Shown piece after piece: positions 23,525 through 36,227 of a DNA stretch of 64,000 bases; position 1 is the stretch's first letter, and every line of letters starts with the position of its first letter. A model generated the notes under the pieces. That model was given only the letters and a program-made list of their open reading frames with translations. It had not been told where the DNA came from and did not search any database. This DNA is from Eopsaltria australis (Eukaryota > Chordata > Aves > Passeriformes > Petroicidae): contig JAVTVJ010001123.1 in the NCBI GenBank assembly GCA_034509425.1, forward strand, positions 62,001 through 126,000, given 5' to 3'. Made by a program: the position numbers and the translations under genes.

Positions 23525-24242
23525 TCTAAGGGTCTTTAAGAGGACACTTTCTATAAGAACTGATTTGCCCAGTCTCCAAAACCATCTGAAATTCCCATCT
23601 TAAAATGAAGGTGTAAAAGTCCAATTTTGAAAAGACCTCTACAATCCCTATCTTAGGCAGGAGTAACAGGGAAAGAGGAAAAGAAAATCTTCTTGCATAT
23701 AAATGGGATGGTGAAGATCTATGTTTTGTTCACCATGTTTTCATGTGCACACCATGTGACCAGTGAGTGTCTGGCCATGTTTCTCCTTGTAAAAATTAAA
23801 AACAAGTATCCACACAGCCATCTGGCCCATCTAGCCAAAGACAAGCTCTGTGCTCCTTACAGAAGGTACATAGTGCAGCAAGTAGACATGTCAGAACCTA
23901 CCCCATATACCCCATCAGGTCTCCAAAGCTGGCCCTGGTCCATAACACCCAAAGGTTTTACAATAATATCAAAGGATTTACACTGGATGTCACTGCTATC
24001 CATGTAAACATTTGATGTCTTTCCTGTTAGTGGATTAATCCAAATCACCTCAGACAACACACTCTGCAGTGGACCAAAAGGAAGCAGGAAAACACTTTTG
24101 TTAATTCTGAATTTTTACCTACTGAAGTAATGTTGAGAAATGGAGGCATCAGCATGGAGGCAAAGCCGCTAACCCTGCCAAGGACTACTTAGCAAGCAAA
24201 ATTTCAGCCACACCAGATGTGGTCCAAAGCCAAGTGCACCCA

Positions 24243-24899
24243 GATCAGGGCAATCCCAGATGCAGACTGGGCAAAGAATGGGTCAGGATTAGCCCCAGAG
24301 AGAAGCACCTTGGGGTGTGGCTGCCAAGATGTTTGACAGGACCTGACCACATGCGCTGAAAGCCCAGAACCTCACTATGTCCTGGACTGCATCCCCACCT
24401 GCATGAGCAGCGGGTAAGGCAGATTCTCCCCCTCTGCTCCATTCTGGTGAGACTCCACCTCTAGCTCTGGGGCCCACAACACAAGAAAGATGCTGACCTT
24501 CTCCAACAAATCCAGAGGAGGCCACAGAGATGCTGCAAGGGCTGGAGCCTCTCTGCTCTGGAGATGGGCTGAGAGAGCTGGGGAAGAGATGACTCCAGGA
24601 AGAGCTTAGAGCTCATTCCAGGGCCTAAAGGGGCTCCAAGAGAGCTGGAGAAGGACTTGGGACAAGGGCCTGGAGTGCCAGGACAAGACAGAATGGCTTC
24701 CTGACTGGGGGCGGTGTTAGATGGGATTTTAGGAATTAATTCTTCCCCATGACGGTGGGGAGGCCCTGGCACAGGGCTCCCTATCCAGATTGGACAGGGC
24801 TTGGAGCAACCTGGTCTAGTGGAAGGCGTCCCTGTCCATGGCAGGGGATGGAACAAGATGAGCTCTAAGGTCCCTTTTCACCCAAACTGTGATTCTTTG
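24243..24899 (+). mobile_element. CR1 LINE 3' part, about 650 bp
   Basis: Forward CR1: gctctggggcccacaacaca, ccagaggaggccacagagat, ctggagaaggacttgggaca and gattggacagggcttggagc, ending near aactgtgattctttgac. It covers the end of ORF2 and the 3' UTR; frames are broken. Confidence 0.85.
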
Positions 24900-27800
24900 A
24901 CTCTAATTAAAACTAGAGGTTTGCCACATGGAAGATACCAGTGTTACAAAGCATTTTCAGGTGCTGCCTGAAGGCTGAAGCTACATGCTGGGAAAGCATC
25001 TCCTCCTTCCTCCTTCTCCTGAACGTTTTACACAGCAGCTCATGGCTTTGAATTGAGCTAACTAGGGACCCTCCAACTTTCTGAAATGTACACATAGAAA
25101 AAACAGTTTACATCCTCAGTGATTGCAAATCAGTGCCATCAATACAACAGCAAAGTATTTACACCAGATGAATTAATTCCAGTTCTTACTGAACAGACAC
25201 TTTTGCTGTTCGTTTTTGTTGTCAGTAATAACAATATTCATGGAACAACCACTAATTTAACTTGGGCTACCAAGACCTCTAGGTGAAAGTTCCATAAAGA
25301 CACAGACCTTGTGAAATGTTTCAAGCATGAAGTAGTACATTATTTGAATGTTTAAGGTTTACTTCCAGAAGCAGAAAATACAATGCTTTCTTTGTTGTTG
25401 TTTAAGGCTGAATTGCTTTTGTATAGATATTTTAATTGGGAGCGTGTGGTGGTGCAATGGCTCAGTGTGTACAACACCAAAATATCTTCTTTTTCAGATG
25501 ACGACCATCTATCACATGGACCCACATCTTTTAAACATTTTGGTTTATGAACTTAGTATCTTCTTGAGGCTTACCTTCCTTTGTTCCAAACACCTCTCAA
25601 ACTCCATGCCTTTTGCATCCCCAATTCCCTTGAGGAAAGCACCCATTACATACCTAAGTGTAATCAATTCTACTAAGCACAGGGCGGTGAGAGTAGGGCA
25701 CTTGGCAAACTGGCATTACAAAGAGAGACCACGTCTCATTTCACTGATGAAGAAACATGAAAACCATTTATACTCTCAAGAAATTTGCTGCAGTCTTTTT
25801 TGTAGAATTCAGAAGCCTGAGGAGACCAGAAGAACTGCTGGAGACCAGCTGGAACATGCTTCTTCCTGGCTCATCTTCCATCATACTTTGGGACTGCCAC
25901 CTATTAGCTGGCAGTTCAGTGAAAGTACCACCACCCACATGGGATTGGTTTAGCTTCTACTTCATATTTTCAAAACACATTTGTTCCATTTAGGCATTTC
26001 CTGTTGCCAGACATGGTTCTTACAAAAAATGGAAAACAGACCAGGTTTAAACAATAAGATATCATTACCTAAAATACTTCTAAAAAATTTATCAAAAATG
26101 TAAACAATATTGTTAAATTCAGCTTACACATCACAGCTGCATGAGGTATAACAACAGGACAAGAAATATAAAGTGACAAGTTTAGTAAGTGGTTATTGCT
26201 GAATCAGTTTCTTCTTGAAGGCTTCTCTAAGTGATTATCTAACATTGGAAAATGAAGATAATAAAACCTTACCAGCTATACATTACAATGTAAAAGTAAC
26301 TGTTTTGCTGTGACTCAAATTGAAACAATAATTTTAAAATATTACACTTCCTGTGCAGTAGAAGCTTGTACAGTTTCTAGAGGGACAAAGCCACTTGCCT
26401 TGGGGTTTCTGCAGAGGATGCATTTTGGCCAGTGCAGTTTTGGTTTTGGGCTTCCTCCCAGCCTGATGGAGACATTGTGCTGAGCTGATGTGCTGCAGTT
26501 CCCCACATGCTTCCAACACGGGACTGGAGTCAATGTGACATTTGATTTGAAAAGGAGAACAAGGGCAACCTAAGGGAAGGAAGGAAGGAAGGAAAGAAGT
26601 CAGTATTTATTTTGTTCTATTGATTCTGAAGAAAATTTGTGCTACTTCTGGAAGTATATCACTCATCCAAGTCTCTGAGGAAGAGAAGGGGGGAAGGAGA
26701 GGGGTGAGCCAGTCACTCACAAGTTATTACAGCCAATATACCCATCCTTAATAATCCTGTTAAACTGCCTGACTGGTAAGACAGGCAGAATTTCAGCAAT
26801 CCTGTCTTTAATTAATTATTTACTTCTTTACCTCAGACACCCAAAATAAAAGAGCAAAGATAAAAACCATTTCAAAAGGATTTCTCCAAACAGAAATACA
26901 AGTTCTGTGGCACATAACATTGTGTTACTTGGTGAAATACAACTAAATTAGCATGATTTAGAAATATGTTCCACGTGGTAGGAATGGTACAAGTGCCATT
27001 TCTTCAGATTCAATCACTCAAGATGCATTTTATCCCTATTTATTACTCCTCCTTATACAAAATATTAACACGCCTGCAAAAGGCTCCAGTGTAGAAAACG
27101 CCATTAAGATACAATCTAGTGGCAACACAGAGAAAGAAGTGATTACTATGATTGTTGTTTAATATTCTTGATTCATTTCTCTGGGGACTTGGAAAAGAAA
27201 CCATCGTGGATCCTGTAGTATTTGATTTGGAGTTTTTTTTTTACTTGTGGCAAGCCTGCATAAAACCCTCACATCAGCTTTATTAGTGTAATGAGAAGGT
27301 TAAAAAAAGAGTTAAAAAAGGAATATGGTTTAAAATTGCTGTATATGAACATATGAATATATAGGCTTCTGGCATTATTCAGAAATGAAAAACACATCAA
27401 GTTCAGAAATTTGAACACAAATGCACTAAAAAAGGACAAAGAAAACATGACAAACATTCTTACCCTATTACTGTTTTAAAATGGACTAGCTGAATTTACC
27501 AGAATCTCACCAGAGTGGAGTGTGGCCTGTATAACATAGAAAGGATCCAAAGGTGGAAAACCAGTCCTTGCCTTTCTGTGATGTCTTCAACAACATGGCT
27601 TTAGCGTCAAAAATGCAACCTACTTTCAGCCAGATTCCTATTAAGATCAAAAACCCAAAATGAAAAGCACTCCCATTCACATCAACTAAATTATCCTGGA
27701 TTTATATTATTGGTGTTAAACCAGAATGTGACCTTTTGAATAAAGCCCCTGGAGTCTGAGCCATGCAGACTGCAGATTTGTTGTCAAAAATAGATTCAGA

Positions 27801-29747
27801 TGGCACAAATCTACTTACTGATCCCTGCCACCCAAATATACAATCCCTGAATTCCTCATGTGTGGCTGCCAGTTGTTGCTGGTTGAAGCTTCATTAGCAT
27901 TTCTATCACAAAAATCTTCTTTTCAGCAGATTTGAGACCAGCTATTAAAACATCCTTCCAGCTAAAACCAGGAAATTATAAGTACTAGGTTCTATTGAAA
28001 TATAATTTCACTTTGCAGAAAAATGCAGTGGAAACAGAGAAGATTATTAGAGCAGATTAATAGATTACTGCAAACACATCATCACTGACAGAATTTACAC
28101 TGATGGCTCGACTGTGGGTACCAGAAGCTCCCTGTGACATCAGCAGTGCTGCCACAGGCCAGTTTTTCAGAGGAAGAACTAGGACTTCTTCCTTGTGAGC
28201 AGTAGCTCAACACAGCCAGAAATCACAACAGTGCACAAGGGAAAAGCCTGAATTTGAGAAAATTAAAAGGGCAGTGTGGAGAAAACAGAGCCCAGTGTTT
28301 CAGCAGGTATTCACCAGCATGTGACTGGAATGCAATCTAGTAATGTTGTATTCTCTTAAAAATTGCTTCAGTGCTCCAGTTTCTCAGTGGACAAATTTCT
28401 GCACCTGCCACAGCTCTAGAAAATACAAGAAGATCCCTCTAACTCCTGCTACATTGCCTGATGACACAAGCACAGCACCTGGCAAAGCACCTCTTTCAGC
28501 TCTGGCAAAGCACCAAAGTCCTGGTAGATGCCAGACACGTCCACAGTGCTCCAGAGCAGCTGAAGGAGGAGAGCCACAACTTCTCCTGCCTTCAGGCACC
28601 ACACCCCTGGGGAATCCCCAGCTGGACACCCTAAGCCAAGCCCAGCTACCCCATACTGACTTGGGACAAGGTACCAGCTACCCTAAGCATTCCCCTTCTT
28701 CTTCAACCACTGCCACAAAAAAGGGCTATTCTGTTGGCATAATTTTGTGAAGTTTCAAAAGGAATTAAAATTGAATTCCTTTTTCTTTCCTCCTTGGATT
28801 CATTGCTGTGAACCACCTTACTTTTTTTACTGAAAACAAGAGCTACTGGCTCCCTCATTGGTTTCAAATGTGTGGCACCACCAGACACCTTTTGTCTAGG
28901 CTAAAACCTAGTACAGTACTGCAAAGTAGGGTGTTTTGACCCTTATTTTATAAATTCACACACAAATTTTTCTTTTCTACTGCACAGTCCTGTCAAACAA
29001 TCATGGCACAACATCCTCCACTGATAATTACTCAATTAACATGTACATCTTGCCCAAAATTTGGTTCCAAAGGCTTTAGGACTTGTGCTCCGAGGCATAT
29101 CCAGAGTAAATACTGCATGAAGCCTTATGCTATTTCCCATTAAAAAAGAGCATCCGAAGAGCAAGGGGGCACAAAGCAGAAAATAAAATTCATGAGTACT
29201 AGGAAAGAAGAGGAACTTGGTAAGCCACAAGTGCCTTAAACATCAAATGTAGTGCTGGCCCTAAACCAAGAATAATATGAAGAGGTGAAGCACAGAAGTG
29301 GCTTTCATTCTTTTTATTTAATTTAAGCTAAGCTGGTTCTCTCCATCTTTGATGTGGCCCTTAAGGATTGCTTTTTGCACAGAAGTAAAAAATTCCTTAC
29401 ATATTTTTTAAGTGCTATAAAATTACTTGTGAAAACAAGATTTGCTGGATTATTTCGCATGAAATTTTCTGAAAGTAAAACCCACTGTCTACCAAGTGCA
29501 TTACAGGTACTGCTGGGAATGGGGAATGAGAGGGACAACATAAGTAAGATCCAAGTATAACCCAGGTAACTACTCCCAAGACATCTGGTTCTGCCACATT
29601 TCCAGAAGCGGCAGCAGGTGATGGGCCCCCCTTGCCTGCTCTCTTGCACCCACCCACCAAACCTGCAGGACTCAACACAGAACTGCCTCCTCCTTGATTT
29701 TTGGTGCAGTGTTGGATAAGGAAAACTCTTCCTAGACCAGTGTCCTG
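24900..29747. other. Unannotated DNA with one tetranucleotide repeat
   Basis: 4.8 kb without a recognised gene. It holds a (GGAA)n microsatellite near 26575-26596 and a mildly GC-richer patch at 28400-28650. A 201-codon plus-strand ORF at 25348-25953 has no recognisable domain. Confidence 0.6.
26575..26596. repeat. (GGAA)n microsatellite
   Basis: About five tandem GGAA/GAAG units, slightly interrupted at the right end. Confidence 0.9.
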
Positions 29748-30085
29748 GATGCGGCCAGGATAGGGTTAATTATTGCAGTAGCCAGGAGGGGCATGGCCAG
29801 GACCTGGAGGTTATTCCATACCAGCACCCATACCAGGGAGTGGTGTGGGGTGAGGGGAAGAGGCCTCTATTAGTCAGGGTAACATGGTGGTGGTTGGGGT
29901 TTTGCGAGTTCCCACAGGGTGAGTGCTCATGCAGGAACCCTTCAACCTTCTTGTACACTCCATTATTAATATTGTTGCTCTTACCCTTTGTTTCTCATTT
30001 CACTGCTGTTTCTAGTAAGCGGTTCTTATCTCAACCCCTGATCTTTACCTTTCTTGCCCCACTGAAAATGGGGAATACCAGTCCT
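29748..30085 (+). mobile_element. Diverged LTR-like repeat, relative of the copy at 9450
   Basis: Shares ggccaggatagggttaatta and ttgcagtagccagg at the start, and attattaatattgttgctct with ttcttatctcaacccctgat at the end, with the repeat at 9450-9885. Probably an old avian ERV LTR. Ends are approximate and no target duplication is visible. Confidence 0.6.
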
Positions 30086-31902
30086 ATACCTCAACAGCCC
30101 TCATTGCCCAAAGCGAGGCACAAAGACTTAACAACAGATCTGCCCAGAGTGGGTTGGAAACATATTTGATATAAACATTTGTTGCATTAGGTATGGACCC
30201 ACTGGTCACAGTATTGTGGAGTCTGCCAGCACCTCCCAGGCACTCACAGCACACACTCCAAAAACCTGAGCAGGCTCTTTCAAACTTACAAAGTCCTGTC
30301 CCAAGATTCAGCTTTGCTCTGTGCACTCCTTGTGCTTCTAATATACTTAAATTCAAGTACTTCATGACTGGCTTGTAATTCTACTCATATGAACAATGCT
30401 GCTTACAACTCCTCTGTTGAAAACCAATCCAACCAAAGAGGACCCAGATTTTTCTTTTCAGAGATAATTTTTTACATTATTTTAATAAAATAATAGGTAT
30501 TTTAGGCTTCTACTAAGGCAAAACTTCTGAAATGCCTCAGCTGAGCTACAATTTGTATTTACACTAAATTGGAAAAGTAACGTCAATCTTTCTGACAGAA
30601 TTCAAAGCCACCAGGAACATCATGGCACAGAGAACTTTCTTGAGTGTCTCCTCTTATCCTCACTAACTGTTTACACTCAGAAGAAAGTCTGTGTTTTTGA
30701 AATAATTCTCTTAGACGCTGTCACAAACTTGAAGGCTACAATACATTTTTCTAGTAGACCAAGATAAAATACAAGGATTTTGGGTGCTCCACTAAGTTTA
30801 GTAGTAAAGAGACCAGTTGAGCCCAAGTGGTTAAACTCCAGTTCTCAGGCTTTTCTACCAACACTCAAGCCAGGTTCACATCTTGTATTTGCCACTCAGT
30901 CCCCATGTAGTCATGTTCAAAAATAATACCAGTTTAAATTAAAAAAAAACTTGGAAGTCTGTGACAGCAGCAAGAATCTGAAATGTTATGACAATCACCT
31001 GGTTTGTGATTGGCTTTATGACAATCACATCCTACGTTAGCCAACCCACACGATTTTTCCTCTAGCCTTCTCTTAGAGGAAGAGACTTTGCAGTATTCCA
31101 CTGAAACAAACCTACAGCTCCTTGGGCTGTTTTGCACCTTGCCCAACACTAAACCAGCTCCCAGCCCTCTCCTGCTGCTCAGCAAGGAGCACAAAGCCTT
31201 TCCTACTCTGCCACCAGGTATACTGTATTTCTTCCTCTTACACTGCTTTATTAACTTCAGCATTTTCCTCAACCTCTCTTAAAGCTCACCTCTTCGGTGC
31301 ACAGCCCAGCTGAGACCTCAGCAGGGGTGTAAGGCAGTGTGTGCTGGGGCTGTACAGCCCTGCTACAGAACCCTCAATGACACTGACAGCAATTAGCTTA
31401 CATTTTTCTGGCATTCCAAAACATCAAATTCACCAAAAAGAGTGACAAGCAAAGTTACTGCCGCAAGCTTCCAGAAACAGATGCAATCAAGCAAACATTA
31501 TGTTCCAAAGCAAGCAAGAATCTGGCACGAACTGCAATTCCCCACCAAAAGAGAGGCATATCACTTACTTGTGCTTGAGCAGAGACTCACATTTTTTCTT
31601 ACTTGCTTAAGCTGTAAGACAACCAAAAAGGAGGAACAGCTCCTGCTGCAGCTTTCATGTCACGGGTTAAATGCCATGTCCACAGGAAGTGACCTCCCCC
31701 AGCTCACTTCCCACCACCACTGCGGTTGGTGAGTCAAAGCACATAAACGTGGCAAATGCCCCTGGAGGAGCTGTGCTAAGCACAAGTCACAGGAGATTAC
31801 TGCTGGCTTTGCGTTTCAAACCATCTGAAAGGCAACACAAAGGATGTGGACAGTTAAGAAGCCTGAATCTTTCTGAAACAGAAAAGAGAAAGCTAGATTG
31901 TG
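30086..31902. other. Unannotated DNA
   Basis: 1.8 kb with no repeat, exon or RNA gene recognised. Confidence 0.6.
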
Positions 31903-32200
31903 GAATCAAAGATTCTCAGAATGGTTTGGAGGGGAAGGCACCTTAAACAAAGATCATCTTCCAACCGCCTTCCACTAGACCAGGTGGCTCAGAGTCCCAT
32001 CTAACCTGGTCTTGGACACTTCCAGGGATGGAACAGCCAGAGCTTCTCTGGGCAGCCTGTGCCAGGACTTCACCAATCTCACAGAGATTAATTTCTCCCT
32101 AACGTCCAACCTAAACCTAAGCTTTCCATTTGAAGCCATTCCCCCTTGTTCTATCACTACATAAACGTACATTATCCCTTGTAAAATGTCTCTCCAGCTC
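31903..32200 (-). mobile_element. CR1 LINE 3' end
   Basis: Contains cttggacacttccagggatg and gcagcctgtgccaggacttc, then ctccctaacgtccaacctaa. The matching minus-strand frame still shows FRLDVREKL and SWHRLPREAL, the end of CR1 ORF2. Confidence 0.87.
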
Positions 32201-35194
32201 TCTTCATATTTTTATATGCCTCCTTCATATTTTTATAGTTTTTTGCTTATATACAGTTTGATATTAATGCAAGAATAGTCAGTAGCAGCAGTAACATGTC
32301 ATGAAAATCAACAAAAACACAGTTCTCAGCACGCAAACTCTCAGTCTGCCTCAGTCCGAGAAGGGAAATGAGGGGCCACAAAAAGTGGCAATAATGGGGG
32401 GCCACAAAAGTGACAACAAATGCAATTCCACCAGGATTGGATGGAGCTTGTTAAAAGATTTACATCAAATGTCTTGAAAATGTTCAAAGCTTCTTCTTCC
32501 CCTATCCTGCTCTCCCATCAGAATCTCCATGGGAAATGATAAAGGATGAAGCAAAATCTAAAATTTTTGAATGAACGCTGCATTTCAGGGCAGACTGCAT
32601 CTCTGAGGAGCCACAGAGGGGCTGCTACTTTGGGTGCTTACAAAAAACACAATGATGGCAAACCCTGCCAAATTACTCAGTTGGACCAGAGCTGCCAGAA
32701 ATGTCGTATATTCAGTTCACCTCACACCACCACAGAAATACAGACACAAAAAAAAGAGTTTTTTACAGAAAGAACCACATAGCTAAAATTAACAAATATG
32801 TGCATGTAAAGCTCAAGAAGGATCAATAATTTCCCTAGACCCTACAATGCTAGGATTTGGGATTTGGTGTGCTTTTATCCTGCTCTGACTAATTTTAAAT
32901 GCCTTAGGTGAGGATGCTTTCTATAACAAATGTTTCATAGCATCTCAGAGTCACTACTGAACATCACTGTCATTGTATCTTCCATAAACCTGGATCAAGA
33001 TACCCCACCTTTATTCTCATTAGATTCTCCTAAGGTACATACCTGCAAGCTAATCCAAATAAAGGCTGTGCTTTACCAACACTGGCACACACCTTACATC
33101 TCTTATTATCTGAATCACAACAGGCATATTCTGGAGAAAGGAGTTTTCTGCTCTGATTTCTGTTCTTCTTCAACAGGTTTTTACATACAATGAGTGAAAA
33201 CCTCTTTTACACACTCATTTCAGTGCAGTCTCTGTATCTGTCATTGTAATCTTGTTTTTATTGCCCTATCCACAAAACTACCTAATCCGGGTACCTATGC
33301 AATGCTATTCCAACACTCCTCTGCCTCTGGGACATTTCACACTTGATCCTGCAGCCAGGGACTTCTCCGTAATTGCTTTAAAGAAATTATCACAGAATCT
33401 TAATTACTCATTTAATCTGGTATACTTTCATTTAAAGAATTAGCTTTTCAACAGACCTGCATCAGCTGTTTCCTCACAACAATAAAGCACACTCCTTGTC
33501 CCACTAAAAGCTCCCCAGACAGGGTACTACAGCACAGTCCTCATTTTCTATCCTGCATGTAAATTAAAAAACCTCACACTCCAGACCCACATTTGTTCAG
33601 CCAGAAACACTGCTGGCACTGTTAGTTCTGCATGAAGCAGAAATGCAGTGTCAGTACAGGACAGCTTGGGCACTACGGCCTTTCCCTTAGATATGGGTTA
33701 GCTGGCAAACTGCTATAAAAGTGATTCTTAAGTGTTTACTCTACATTTATATAATTACACTGGTCAGGAGAAGACTTCCGAGTGACAGAAATGAGGAGCT
33801 TCAACACCTAATTCTGTATCACAGCAATACATGCATAAACCAAATTCCTGCCAAAATCTTCATGCTTACCCAGTGACAAGGTAAAGAAAAAGCAAAAACA
33901 GAAGCATGTCTCAGAAATTCTGCTGCTAGAGAGTCATAACATACAATTTTACACTGGGGCAAGGAAAAAAAATCGGACAAAAATCAAGCAGGCACTCACT
34001 TCTAGTTTTAGGCTTTTTATGTTGCTCTGAGTACAGCTCGCTCACCACATCCCCCACAGACAGCACAAAGCAAAGATCCTTCCAAGCCCAGTCAAATATG
34101 CCCCATTTCCACCAAAGTGGCAATGATAACATCTGTTGAGATGTAATACAAGATCAACTCAACTTGCCACTAACAGAAAATTTAAACTCCTTTCCAGAAC
34201 AAAAGACCAGAATCTATCATTGACTGTATAGAAGGTCATCTTTCCCTAGTAAAGAAGAAAAGTGGTATTTCTTATTTTATTTTTATTTTGTAGGAGGTTA
34301 CCAAGCAAATTCTGTCCAGAAATGAGTCAAGGGGAAAACTCATCAGCTGAATGGGAAGAAGGACCAGCTTCCAACCCTGGCGATTCTAAGGGGGCCTGAG
34401 TAGTAGAAGCAACAACCAGAAAAGCTATACTGAGAACAGAATAAATTCACTCAAAAGGAAAATGAGAAAGAAAACAAAGTAAAGCAGCACAGAATATGTT
34501 CTCCCCCAGGACTAACAACAGACACAATAAAGCCCCGAAACAAAAATATTTTTCTTTCCTGTATGAAACAGGATGCAGCACTGCAGTTAGTAAGCACTTA
34601 CCCTGAACTTCTGGGCTTATTGGTACAAAGTTAAAAAAAAAGCTCTTGGTTTTTACTGACTACGTTTTAACTGAGCCCTCTGTTAACATCCACATGGACA
34701 CCGAGGGCAGGCTGTCTCCTTCACAGCCCCATCCTTCCTTCAGTCACAGGAGTCAGCCCAAGTGACAGGATTGTACTGAAACCTCTCTGTAGGAAGGCAC
34801 TGGGCTCATCCAGGCTGGCACTCCAGGGACAAGTCCAGCCTCACCATCTCCTGCAGAGAAGGAGGGACTGAGGGCAAGCAGCTCTTCACTTTGCATCACT
34901 GTTATCAAAGCACTGGATGGATGCAAGTCCCAAGAGTGGAAAACTTCACACATAATTATTTCTTTGCTAATAAAATTCTAAGTGATTATAATTTAAACTC
35001 TGCTGGAGTGCAGATGAGGACTGATGGATTTTGGGGGACTTGAGGGATTTTTTAAGTAGTCATATATGTTCACTCATCTGGTTTAATGCAAATATTGTAA
35101 CTTCCATATCTGTGTCTGCAGTGCTGCTGAGTGTGATAACAAACTACAGTCAATGTCCTGATCCAACATCAATAGTGTGTCCTTCTGCCCAGTT
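32201..35194. other. Unannotated DNA
   Basis: 3 kb without recognised genes or repeats. A strong donor-like site on the minus strand ends at 34602 (GTTCAGG then GTAAGTG) but no convincing exon precedes it. Confidence 0.6.
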
Positions 35195-35506
35195 TCATAG
35201 GATCATAGAATGGTTAAGATTGGAAAAGATCTCTAAGATCACCAGGTTGAACCATCAATCCCCCCACTACCTGTATGTTCACCACTAAACATACCCCCCA
35301 ACCTCCACACATTTTTGAACACATCCGATTTTTGAACACCCCACCACAGTCCTGGGCAGCCTGTGCCAGGCTTGACCACCATTTCAGTGAGGAAATTTTC
35401 CCTAATATCCAACCTAAACCTCCCCTAGCACAATTTGAGGCTGTTTCATCTCCTCTTGTAGCTTGCTACATGAGAGAAGAGACTGACACCCACCTAAGTG
35501 GCAGCT
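35195..35506 (-). mobile_element. CR1 LINE 3' end
   Basis: tcataggatcatagaatggt, gattggaaaagatctctaag, gaggaaattttccctaatat and gagaagagactgacacccac identify a reverse-oriented CR1 of about 310 bp. Confidence 0.88.
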
Positions 35507-35651
35507 CTCAGTCTTTCATGCTGTTCTGTGACAAATTTGTACCAAAGTTATTCTTTCTTATTCTGTTTATATTTGTAGTTTCATCCCTCAGTTGACTTGG
35601 ACAGCAGGTGCTCACCAGTAACTTTTGCATTAGTATTTCTATAATACCTCA

Positions 35652-36222
35652 TGTATTGGGTCTGACTGGGGTAAAGCTCACAGCCCTTACACTGCTGTGC
35701 TCTGCTTTGGTAGCTGGTGTTGATAACAGAGCAGTGTTTTGGCTACTGCCAAGCTGTGCTGTCCCTCTGACATTCCTTCCCCCACTGAAGGGGATGGGGG
35801 TGGGCAAGATCCTGGGAGGGGACACCAGCAGGCCAGCTGAGCCCAGTCAGCCAAAGGGATATTCCATCCCATATGACATCAGCTCAGAGATATAAGGGAA
35901 GGAAGAGAGGAGGAGGAGGAGGCACTCAGGGCTGGTCCATGTTTGCCTCCTTGAACAACCATCACGTGTGCTGAAGCCCTGCTTCCCAGAAAGTGTCCGG
36001 ACATCGCTACTGATGGGAAGTAGAGATTGATTGTTTTCCCCTCTGCTCTTGCGCGCACAACTCTCAGCTTGCTTGTTCTATTTTTTCCCCGCTGTAATAA
36101 AACTGCCTTTTCTTACCCTGATAGTCTTTTTCAATATTATTCTCTCCCCTCTCCCAGTGGGAAAGAGAGTGATAGAGTGACTGAGTGGGCACCTGGCACC
36201 TGGCCGGGGTCAACCCACAACA
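35652..36222 (+). mobile_element. Solo LTR, ERVL-like, copy 1, with 5 bp target duplication
   Basis: A 571 bp unit running from TGTATTGGGTCTG to CAACCCACAACA, flanked by the direct repeat cctca at 35647-35651 and 36223-36227. It has a TATA-like gatataaggg element and an AATAAA signal at about 36096. The internal block aaagggatattccatcccat is, from memory, typical of a widespread avian ERVL-type LTR family, and the 5 bp duplication fits that class. No internal retroviral genes remain. A near-identical sibling lies at 51461-52618. Confidence 0.9.
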
Positions 36223-36227
36223 CCTCA

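Noticed and set aside
25348..25953. 201-codon plus-strand ORF
   Set aside because: No recognisable domain, no repeat origin, and no evidence of splicing or promoter. It could be chance in AT-rich DNA; conservation would decide.
34602..34615. Minus-strand donor GTTCAGG then GTAAGTG, in phase with the FGD3 exon at 21439 (would give VQ before PPKP)
   Set aside because: The in-frame segment has an upstream stop with no ATG, and the only good acceptor leaves a 14 nt micro-exon. Attractive but unsupported.
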